Shown here piece by piece: positions 12,688 to 23,374 of a DNA stretch of 64,000 nucleotides (the stretch's first letter is position 1; every line of letters begins with the position of its first letter). This DNA comes from Rotaria sordida. Its lineage: Eukaryota; Rotifera; Eurotatoria; Philodinida; Philodinidae. The position numbers and the translations under genes were made by a program. The stretch lies in contig CAJNOL010000521.1 of NCBI GenBank assembly GCA_905250125.1, positions 64,999-128,998 of the forward strand, written 5' to 3'. The notes under the pieces are model-generated. The model saw only the letters and a list, made by a program, of their open reading frames with translations, was not told the DNA's origin and made no database searches.

Positions 12688-14273
12688 GGAAGTGGCTATG
12701 TACACTCATTAACACATAGCCAGTTGACTATATACACTCAGATAGATGTAATCAATAGATTAATAAATATTAAGTCGTATTATCGTCTTATATACACTTG
12801 ATTATTCATATTAAAAAATATTTTAACTTGTTAATGATTTTACTGAGTAAATTTTTTATAAAACTGAAATAAAATATAAATCAACTATTACAATTACGAG
12901 AGTGCAGAAGAGAGTTAATTCGGATAGAAATCAACTAATTTAGTGACATTTTTAGTATTTTCCCTGTTAAATTTTAAAGAAAATGTTGAATTTAAATTTG
13001 TGTATATTTTAATTTATAAAGGTGTCACATTAATCATTAATATTTGAAAATTGTTTATGTAATGATTCAAAAATAAATACAAGGTAGCCCATAAGTAACG
13101 TAACCGAGAAAAAAAATTCAATATCTCCATTACGGCTCAAGCAAACGAGCTGATTTTTTTGTCAATAATAGAGGCATGTTCAAGTTTCATATCCATAAAG
13201 ACAAGCCTAGAGAGACCGTTTGTTAAGCATATTGTTTTTTTTCCTATCTGCGAAAAAGAAAAATTTTTTTGTCGACATCACTGGTGATACTTAACAAAGG
13301 ATCTCTCTAGGCTTGTCTTGATGGATACGAAGCTTGAACATGCCTCTACCATTAACAAAAAAACCAGCTTGTTTGCTTGAGCCATAATGGAGATATGGAT
13401 TTTTTTTTCTCGGTTACGTTACTTATGGGCCACCCTGTATATGTGAAAATCAATTAAGTACACCGTATTATCATAAGTGTCATAAATCAATTTTTTTTTA
13501 CGTTTATAATTATATGTTTTGAAGAAAGAATCATTATCTTTGAACTTTTGTGCGGTCAAAGAATTATGATGAAATTCTTGTTCATCTTTGAAAGTTAAAT
13601 CAAGGATCGACACTAGCAGACTAATATGAGCGTATCGTGAAACGCGAATACGCGTATAAAGTACTTATATTTAAATATAATACTGTGATAGATTTTTTGT
13701 AATAGATGATGAGAATGAATGTAATAGTCTCTTTTAATGGTACAATAATATTTATTTAATGTCAAAAAGAGGATTACATCAAAGGATCTGTTTCATTATA
13801 AAAATTGTCTATTCATTTCATTTGATTTATAAAAGTATCGGTAAAGCTCCATAGAAAAAAGATGAAAATGAAAATTAATCAATTTATCTTAATAAAGGGT
13901 ATTTTTTCTAGACTTCAAACTAATTGGCCTTCCATATTTTTGAGTTTCCGATTTTCTAAGCCAATTAATTGAAAAAAAATAGAATCTTTCGTTCTATACC
14001 TGATCAACAAAAAACAGTGTGACATAACATCACTTTCGTTCGATGCTTTCAAAATAATAAAATTCAACATTTCCTTTAAGGTCTAAAAGAGAAAATGCTA
14101 GAAATGTTGCTAAATTATTTGATTTCTATTTGAATTAACTGTCTTCTGCACTCTCGCAGTTGTAATATTTGATTCATATTTTATTTCAATTTGATAAAAA
14201 ATTCGCGCAGGAAAAGCATTAATAAGTTAAAATATTTTTTTACATAAATAATCAAGTGTATATAGCCACTTCC
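12688..14273. mobile_element. Mutator-like foldback element with 9-bp target duplication
   Basis: Both flanks carry the identical 9 bp ATAAAACTA (12679-12687 and 14274-14282). The ends are inverted: GGAAGTGGCTATGTACACT at the left, and AGTGTATATAGCCACTTCC at the right. The inverted similarity extends inwards for about 200-300 bp (for example the motif around ACGAGAGTGCAGAAGA near 12897 and its complement near 14140). There is no transposase inside, so it is non-autonomous. A 9-bp duplication with long terminal inverted repeats is typical of the Mutator/MULE group. It contains a nested mariner-type MITE. Confidence 0.82.
13080..13437. mobile_element. mariner-type MITE (358 bp palindrome)
   Basis: It is flanked by TA on each side (13078-13079, 13438-13439). 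The ends are CAAGGTAGCCCATAAGTAAC and, inverted, CAGGGTGGCCCATAAGTAAC. Arms of about 160 bp pair almost throughout around a short centre. No coding capacity. TA duplication plus CAGGGTG-type ends fit Tc1/mariner-derived MITEs. Confidence 0.85.
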
Positions 14274-14519
14274 ATAAAACTATATGCAATAAGATTTCCG
14301 TAATAAATATGAATAAGACGTTTTCTATTGAGCAAATTACGGAAGTAGCAAATCGTTATAAAATTGGCATCGTTGGCTGAACGACTTAAACGATTCTTAC
14401 AGAAACTTGAAGAGCTATTGGGTAAAGCTCTAAAACCCGAACTATATGGGAGTCTAGCCAAAGTAGTTGTCCGAAAGCACGACTGCCACTCTAATTGAGA
14501 ACATGATCAAAGTCGTAGT

Positions 14520-14960
14520 ACACTCTGAAGCCGAGATCCAAGTTGAGGATAAAAATCCACTACAACTCCTATAAAAATGAGTGCTAGTCTATGAAAAACT
14601 TTGGGATGACACAGAACAATGAGTGGCAGCTGGACAAGAAGTTTGGCTTGACAGAGTCTATACTAAGCACAATGAGTCCAATAGATCCTGATATCAAGAT
14701 TGAAGTTGATAATATGATTGAATCTATGGCAGAGATAGTAGAATGACAATTTGGACTGCAACCTAAACAAAAGTAACGACTGGAAAAGAAATCTTAATCA
14801 AAGCAAGGATACACACGACAATTGTTGCTGAGGCAGCTGCTAAAAGTGACTCCTCAGTTTCTGTGGGAATCGAAAACGATCCTGAGATCAAGACTTTATC
14901 CGAATGTAGATCTTTGGTGAGGAACATGTCTATGGACAGGAAATGCTTCCAAAAGTGGCA
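14520..14960 (+). pseudogene. Decayed coding-like block with internal repeats
   Basis: This block is less AT-rich than its surroundings and reads as broken protein in several frames. Related phrases recur at about 14524, 14684 and 14878 (AEIQVEDKN, PDIKIEVDNM, PEIKTLSEC), suggesting a repeat protein with a unit of roughly 160-190 bp. Stops and frame changes are frequent. The family is not recognised. Confidence 0.35.
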
Positions 14961-16533
14961 TTAGAAACCAATATGTTCTATCATGGGCAGGAGAGACCTT
15001 TGAGCTCGGTTTTAACAGGATCGACGGTATTAAACAGCGTTCTATTGCTTGTGAAGCTTGTATATTTTACCTATCGTGTGCAAAGATGAGAAGAAAAAGA
15101 AATAAAGCCGTGATATAATGCATATTTTTCCAACCATCGATTAACTCTCTCTCTCTCTCTTCATTAGTGAAGCTGTTTGATTCATAAGTGATAGAACAGG
15201 CAAAAGAATGATACTATTTTGTGGACAAAAAAAAAGCACTCTCTCTCAATAATATATGAATTATGCTTTATCCCACGTATACGGTTGAATGCACGCAAGC
15301 CAAAAATATTTTTGATATACACTGAAACAGAATAATGCTTTCCTTTTCATTATTAAACAACGTCGATACATTATCAACGTATTATACTCTTCATTGCAAC
15401 ATTAATCACATTAATACAAGAAGCAAAGGTAAGTCTTTTGATATTACAGTATCTTTCTATACCTGTTTTACTTTATTAGTATTCAGAAGATTTTTCTATC
15501 ATGAAGTAATGCCACCAACGCAATGGTGCTCGCTTCACATTCATATTAAATCCATTCAGATGGGACTATTAGACTAGAATACTCATCAAAGGATTCATAC
15601 TCTTGTTGAAATTCGCGCGAAACTATTAGTTTTAGTTGATTTTTTTCTATGGGAAGCTAGTTTTCAAGTGTAACCATACTTCAAATTTCGATATAAACCT
15701 TTTTTAACACTAAAACTTTGCTATGACTTGCTCGTATATCAATTTTCAACATTCGTGAAATTAGTAGCAGATGCAAGGAACTTATGTTTTGAAGAATATA
15801 AAAGATGTGTACAGACTCTTCGAGCATCTTAAGAGTTCTACGTTTCACCCGGTGACAAAAATCCGGAAAAAATGGTTAGGAAGAAGTAAAAAATCTTTTG
15901 CCGAAGGATTTAGAAATATTTTTTGTGACACGAAGCCCTTTTCAAAGGCTTTGCTTTAAGATAAAGTCAGAACCTGTTAGAGGCCTAAAGGGTTCTGCAA
16001 ATCTCCTATTTTTCATAATGCCCATATTCGCTGAGGACCTCTTTCAGATGTTCTCATTTGTATTTCACGTAGCAATTGACATGCCCTATCAAACGGTGAG
16101 AATCAATTTTAAATTATCTTCTATCGTTACTATCGAATCGCAAAATAATGTTTTCTCCCGTCAGGCTATAAGGAACTTCGTAGATACTGTCCGAAATTAT
16201 TCGCTCACGATCTTTCCCATTTCTTTTTTTTCGGTATTACTAAAAAGATCAGATACAATATTCCTTGAGCTACGAGAAAGAAAATGAGTTCATAATACAA
16301 ATGAATTACAAAACAATTGAAAATTTCTCTTCTATCTATATTACTTATATACACATACATGAATGCATATTTGTGTCGACATCTATACTTACATTGACAT
16401 ACACATGTTTATTTTAGATTATTGCACATGTTCAATTCTACAAGAGAGAGTGAGATCTGCTACGGTCTATTAGGGTCTAGTAGTATCTGCCATGATTTCG
16501 CGGGGATCATATCAAGAGAGACGTAGTGTAAGT
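14961..16533. other. Spacer, no supported gene
   Basis: A CT-dinucleotide run lies near 15143-15161. Open stretches at 15335-15577 and 15771-16287 show no protein features I recognise. Confidence 0.4.
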
Positions 16534-16812
16534 CACAGAGATGGAAGCGGCATTGGTAACCGGCCGGCCCGATACCGGTCTGGATTTTGGATCGACCGAT
16601 CTACCGGTCTATATTTTTCACTTTTCTAGTCTATGATTGTATTGAAGGTACGAAGGTAACTCATAAGAGAGTTCAATGCACCAGAAGACTTCATTTTAAG
16701 CTTCAGCCTGTTGTTTGTAGATCGATATTTTATCGATAGGCCGGGTTTTCCTGATAAACTGGCGTATCATCAATATCCCGTTCACTACCGATAGACCGAT
16801 TCTATCTCTACG
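16534..16812. mobile_element. Possible hAT-type MITE
   Basis: The ends look inverted: AGAGATGGAAGCGG at the left and, inverted from the right, AGAGATAGAATCGG. The interior is locally GC-rich with several CCGGTC/GACCGG-like palindromes. I could not find an 8-bp target duplication, so the class rests only on the AGAGATRG-type ends. Confidence 0.45.
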
Positions 16813-17068
16813 ACAAATGTTATACTGAAGCGCTCGTTGCAACACACGCTAGTCTCCCATGTGTAACTCGACATGATAGAGCTTATGAAGTGCTAAGCAA
16901 GTAAATCAGCTTTTCATGGATCTTCGTGCTTTTTGCAAGAAATAGCCATGATCTTATGTTTAGGGAGAAGCAATGATCGTATAGTTTTGAAATAGTAATC
17001 ACATGATATACAATAGCTTTATACACACTTTGCAAGAAAAATTTTCAGGCACGAGTTTTTCTGTACTT

Positions 17069-17099
17069 CACCTTTCAATTCAGATATATAAAGGCAATC
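17069..17099 (+). promoter_or_regulatory. 3' splice-like site and TATATAAA just before the megasynthase start
   Basis: A pyrimidine-rich stretch ends in TTTCAATTCAG at 17083, 16 bases before the ATG, and TATATAAA lies at 17085-17092. A TATA box this close would start transcription inside the gene. The AG is therefore better read as a spliced-leader trans-splice acceptor, a mechanism known in bdelloids. Confidence 0.35.
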
Positions 17100-20000
17100 A
17101 TGTCCAATAGTAGCTACTTGTGTTTGCATCAAATATTTGCGTACGAAGCATGTAAAAATCCACAAAAGTTAGCAATTGAATTGGACGAACAATCAATAAC
17201 ATATAGTGAACTGTTGTTACAAGTACAAAAGCTATCCTTGTACTTAATCAACAAGTGTGGTATAAAGGTAGGTGACATCATCTTCCAATGCGTCGAACGT
17301 TCAATTGAAATGTGCGTTGGCATATTATCAATTCTTGCCTGTGGTAGTATTTACTTTTCTTTGAATCCATCGGATCCTGAAGGACGTTTACAAACATTGA
17401 TCAGTGATATAGAAAATGGCCGTTTATTGTTGCTACATACATCAACAAAAAATAAACTATGTGGTATTCAACTTAATTCAGTCGACCTAGGACACATATT
17501 GTCCGACCAAACTCTGATGATAACAGATGATGATTTGCATCGATTATCAAGCATTGACGTAACAAGTGAACATTTATTCTATATTGTTTCTACCTCAGGA
17601 ACAACTGGAAAACCAAAGTACATCCAACATCAACACAAGAGCCTTTTGTTGCATACTCAAGCTTATCAGAAATTAAATATCCAAAATCAAAGTGACATAG
17701 CTCTTCAATTAGCTGGTTCATCGTGGGTTCTTCATATGACGGAGATAGTACCAACATTAGCCATTGGTGGAACATTGATTATGTTGAAGCCTCATGGAAA
17801 TATGAATATGAAATATTTAGTTGAAACAATCGAAAATAAACAAGTATCGATGATGACAATGGCTTCTGCTACGACACGAATACTATGCGAATATTTACAG
17901 TCTGATGTTCATGACATGCACCGACAATGTATGATGACAGTAAGAATATTGGGAATAGCAGGTCTGTATGCACGAATATGAATGCAATATTTGACTTTTC
18001 TTATCGAGCGAAAATCTCAATTTCAGGTGAGCCGTTGAAGCCGAAAGCGATTTGTTGCTTATCATCATATATGGCAACAAATAGTCAAATTTATAGTCTT
18101 TACGGTTCGAGCGAATGCTTTTCTGTTATGTTTCATCGCGTACATGAGCCAAGAACAACAAATGGCATTATTCCAACTGGATCTTCATTGCCACATTACC
18201 AATGTTATCTATTCGATGAACAACAACAACAAGTGACTGCTGTAGATCAAATTGGAGAGATTCATGTTTGTGGTAAGTCAATGCATTGTGCGTACATAGA
18301 TTATCGAAAGCAACGGTCTTTTGTGCTAGGTCCTGGTTTATTCAAAGGCTATCTAAACAATCCAATAGCAACAGAACAAGCTTTTATGATTCGAGATGGC
18401 AATAGGTTCTTTAAAATGGGTGACTTAGCTAAATATAATGCGAATGGTGAATTTATTTATATTGGTCGAAAAGATTTTCAAGTTAAAATTTATGGCCAAC
18501 GAATTGAAACTGGAGAGATCGAAAATCGGCTTTTATCAGTGTTTCACGAAATAACTGATTGTGTCATTATCAAATACAGCGACAATGAAGATGAATATCT
18601 TATCGGATATATACAATCCTCTTCGATCAAGACTACATCACCATTGAAAACATACTGTGAACAATATTTTCCTTCATACATGGTACCACATGCTTTTATT
18701 ATATTAGAAAAATTTCCACTCAATCCAAATGGAAAACTAGATCGCCGACAATTACCTCCACCAAATTTTGTCGAGTTGCAGGACGAACTTGTCGAAAGCA
18801 AATTGCTTGCGCAATTGAAAACGAACTCTGGAGTAAGAAATCTAACTCGAGAACGTTTATTTTTGGATGTTATTAGAGCGTGGAACACAACGCTACAGGA
18901 CAATACTTCTGTCGAAGATGTGAACGTCGATGCTAACTTTTTCGAAATCGGTGGGAACTCATCATTAGGTGCTAAACTTCTCTCTTATATGCCACATTAT
19001 TGTCAGACTCATTTGGTAATTGTCGATCTCTTTAAATATCCAACTATCTCGTTATTAGTGAAGCATTTCGAGCAGAAACTAAACTTACAATCAAGTGCCA
19101 CTACGATAAAACAGAGTTTAAAAAATAATCCGGATTCACTTGTATCAGAAGTTCATTCATCCCAAACTGATATAGCCATAATTGGGTTAGCAGGTCGTTT
19201 CCCTGGTGCTGATAATATAGAAGAATTTTGGTCGAATCTTATCAATGGTAAAGAAAGTCTAGTTGAATTTAATGACCAGGATTTAGATTACGTAAGTTTT
19301 AACAGTCAACCAATTTCCAATTCCGTTTATGTGCAAGTAAATGGGTGGCTTGGTAAAAGCAATTCAAATGATGATCACACTCGCAACATATTTGGGTTTG
19401 ATGCCAATTTTTTTGGCTACTCTCGACGGCAAGCAGAACTTTTAGATCCACAACAGCGTCTATTTCTAGAAGTATGCTATCAAGCATTAGAAGATGCTGG
19501 TATTGTAACCGATGATTTGCAAGATGAAAATAAAACTATTGGTGTATTTGGCTCTATCGGGTGGAACTCCTATTTGAACAAATACATATTACCCAATCAA
19601 GCGCACAATAGTACCGTGGATACACATAGATTAATACTAAATAACGATAGTCATTTTCTAAGCACGCGTATCTCGTTCAAATTAAATTTGCATGGACCCT
19701 CGGTTGTGGTTCAAACAGCTTGTTCTTCATCTTTAGTTGCCATACACATGGCTAAAGAAGCGATCAGACGCGGCGAGTGTCACATTGCAATAGCAGGAGG
19801 TGTCAATTTAGGTGAATTGAAGGAAAGGGATTATACTTACACACCTAATCATATTTTATCACCCGATGGTCATTGTCGAGCACTAGATTCATCTGCTAAT
19901 GGAACTGTGCCTGCTCAAGGATTGGGAGTTGTCGTACTAAAACCACTTGTAGCTGCGCAACAAGATCACGATCAAATCTATGCGGTCATTATTGGATCGG

Positions 20001-23000
20001 CCATTAACAATGATGGTTCCAACAAAGCTAGTTATGCTGCACCCAATCCATTGGGTCAGAAGAAGGTGATCCAAAAAGCCTTGGCTGACTGTCAACAACC
20101 TGAAGTAAAGAAGTCTATGTATTATATTGAATGTCATGGCACTGGTACACAATTGGGAGATATGATTGAATTGACTGCATTAGGCGATGTTTATTCCAAT
20201 GAAAAAATTCAACGTCCAATTGCAATTGGAAGTATAAAGAGCAATATTGGACATGTAGAGATTGCAGCAGGAGTAGCTGGACTAATCAAAACGACTTTGG
20301 CATTGCATAGAAAACAACTGCCACCATCAATCAATTGTCAACATCCGAACAAAATCATTGGAGAAAATAACCAAGTATTTCATGTCAACACACAATTGAC
20401 GAACATACCAATGCTAGATTCGCCCGTCTATGCAAGCGTTAGCTCATTTGGAATGGGAGGAACCAATGCACATATGATCATTCAACAGTATCAAGACGAG
20501 CCCAAGTTCACTAGCGTTTCTTCAAGTTTGAACTATCAAGTATTGTGCTGGACAGCCAAAAGTTTAGAAGCAGCAAACAAGATGCGTATACAATTGTTGG
20601 ACGCTATGAAATGTCATTCAGAAGCACAAAAGACATACTATTGTAATGCTGCTTATACTAGTCAAGTTGGACGTATACATTATAAACAAGCAAGACAAAT
20701 GATTATAGCTAAAGACACACTGCATGCAACGAAAAGGTTACTAGAATGTACATCATCAGCCATGTCTACTCTATCGATATTACCTGCATTCATATTTATA
20801 TTTCCTGGTCAAGGTGTTCATTATAATGGCATGGGTATAAATCTATACCAACAAATACGAAGCTTTCGTGCATTTGTGGATCAAATATGGTTTTCATGTA
20901 TTGATTGTGTTCAGTCCAACGCTTCTTTATACCATCCAACTACGATTGAAATAATCAGAAAATTATCGATAGAAGATGTATGGAATTCATGCGCTAATAT
21001 GGAGAGTGAACTATCGTGGCTGTCTCAAGTTGGTTTATTTTTATTGCAATATTGTCTTTCCATGTGGTTGATCAATATGGGACTGAAAATGGATGCATGT
21101 ATAGGACATTCGTTAGGGCATTATGTCACTGCAGTATTTGGTGGTATGCTAAGTGTTGAATGTGCCATGTTGATGCTTCTGAAAAGAAGTGAATTACTAC
21201 GTTTGCATATCAGTCAGGATACAAGAGGAGCGATGCTATCTATTCAAATTAGTCACGATACAGCGCTAGAAATGTTACCCGACGATGTTGAAATAGCGGC
21301 GATCAACAGTCCTTGTCATATTACTGTAGCAGGAAGTGATGTGACAATAGATGTATTACATGAAATGTTTAATTCCAAAAATATGCCTAATACACGTATA
21401 AAACGTGTCCAGTATGCTTTTCATTCAAAATTTGTGGATGTCATTTTACCGGAGTTCGAAAATTTCATCATACATCTGAATGCAAGAGGCATAAACAAAC
21501 CGACCACCAATTGTGTTCGCTATGCTGACACCGTTACTGGTACATTTATGTCCAAAAACCCTACGTCGCATTTCAACATCGATGCTTCTTATTGGACTAC
21601 TCATTGTCGTCAACCAGTTCAGTTTTCCTGTGGGCTGGAAAATTTAATAAATTCTCAATCTGAAATTAATCAAAGTTTCGTTTTTCTTGACATAGGACCA
21701 GGACGAAGTTGTCTCTCGTTTCTACAGAATCAATCCTATTGTCATGAGAATCCAGATAAATGGACATATTATCAATTATTATCTAGCTATCAAAATTTCG
21801 AACGTTTAAAAGAGCCAATATTCGACAAAATTGAAGGCTGTACTGATGATTATTTTACTCTGATGGTATTGGGTGAATGTTGGAAAATGGGAGTGAATGT
21901 ACAATGGAAAGCATTGTACGCTTATTACAATGAAATGGAACATCCGAAAAAAGTTTCTTTGCCGTTATATCCATTCGATCATGACACTGTTTATATATTT
22001 TCTGAATTGCAAAAATTACAGGATGGACCAACAACGTGTTCCTCTCTATTCTTGCAACCACCAGCACATCGTGAGGCTGTGAGTCACTCGAATGAATTTC
22101 AAAACCAATCGAAGATGCCTTTAAGCGTGATTGATGGCGTTATTCAATGTTTTGCTTCAATTTTCGGTGACTCCACTTCGTCCTATTCCCTCACATCAGA
22201 CTTCATCGCTTTAGGTGGGGATTCCTTATCTGCTGCACAATTCACATCAATATTAAATAAAAAATTCGGTTTACATTCATTACCTGCTGGAAAACAGATA
22301 CAGACACGTACGCTGTTAACTTGCTCAAATGTTTCGAAATTAGCTGCATTGATCACATCGTTTCTCAATGAAAGCTCAGAAGTAAAAGCTCCAATAGAAA
22401 GTATGGCATCGTCTGAGGATGGGTCACTTCCATATGCAAACATTCTTTTAGAGTCTGGCATGCCTTTGTTTTATAACTCACTCCACGTAATAAAAGAAGG
22501 AAGTTTAAAAAGTAACTTATTGCCATTAGTATTAATACATCCATCGCATGGTGATGTGTCACAATATCAAGCTCTTGCAGTTCATTTGCATAGTGATCAA
22601 ATTGTTATGGCATTTCGTGCACCAAGTTTGGATGGAGTCACGATGCCTCATTCATCTCTTGTTGATATAGGAAAAGATTATTTGACAACTTTAATGCATG
22701 AAAAAAGTCCGTTTATGCACTATTATTACCACTATCGTAAGAACCATCCGAATTCTACCAGCGTTCCATTTTTGCTCGGTGGACATTCTTTTGGAGGACT
22801 AGTCGCCTACGAAATGGCCTGTCAACTGCCCAACATAACAACTAAATGTGTTGTGTCCGGTCTTTTATTGATCGACAGTCCTACTCCAGGCAAACAAATC
22901 ACTGCAAAAACATTGGATGATGCAGATCTGATCGATTACTTTTTTCATTTTTCTACCAATGCTTCCATACACAGACCTATTGCAGATGAGCTACGTGAGC

Positions 23001-23374
23001 GAAGTGAATGTGAAAAAGTTGACATGGTTGAATTAGCGAAAACCTATTTTCCTTCGACGTTTCATGAGACTTCACCCCATGCACTATCAACATTTCTATC
23101 GATGATGCAAATCTATCGCTCACAAATATCATCTGACACACTTAATATCGCCTATACTGGCAATATAATATTCTTTCTTCCAGAAAATGTCGGAACACAT
23201 CCCAATAGTATTCATCGGACACTGCATTTAGACTGGCTACATTTCTTAAATAATAACAAATCTACTTTTGTCGTGGAGCATGTGCCAGGCGACCATATCA
23301 CCATGATGCAAGCACGTCATGTGACACAAATGGGCAAAGCAGTTCAAAAGTGGTCTAACATATTGTCTGCATAA
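17100..23374 (+). CDS. Hybrid NRPS-PKS, one module: A-T-KS-AT-ACP-TE
   Basis: Two exons, 17100-17961 and 18027-23374, separated by a 65-bp intron; splicing restores RILGIAGEPLKP and gives 2069 residues. Adenylation domain about 9-540: TSGTTGKPK (165-173), YGSSE, GDLAKY, GRKDFQVKIYGQRIE and Lys524 in NPNGKLDR. Carrier domain with phosphopantetheine Ser599 (GGNSS). Ketosynthase 669-1105 with Cys853 (TACSSS), His991 (CHGTGT) and His1030 (SNIGH). Acyltransferase about 1210-1500 with Ser1316 (GHSLGH) and AFHS, the malonyl-type motif. ACP Ser1687 (LGGDS). Thioesterase Ser1875 (GHSFGG) and His2044 (PGDH). It should activate one acid, extend it once with malonyl-CoA and release it. There is no condensation, KR, DH or ER domain. 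All active sites look intact. Such genes are foreign to most animals; bdelloids are reported to have acquired them horizontally and to induce some of them against a fungal pathogen. Confidence 0.95.

Noticed and set aside
15771..16287. Two overlapping plus-strand frames
   Set aside because: No protein features, no homology that I recognise, normal length for chance in this region.
17962..18026. Reading through the megasynthase intron as a separate ORF start at 17927
   Set aside because: The 65-bp segment has GT-AG borders and removing it restores the conserved A-domain motif AGEPLKP.
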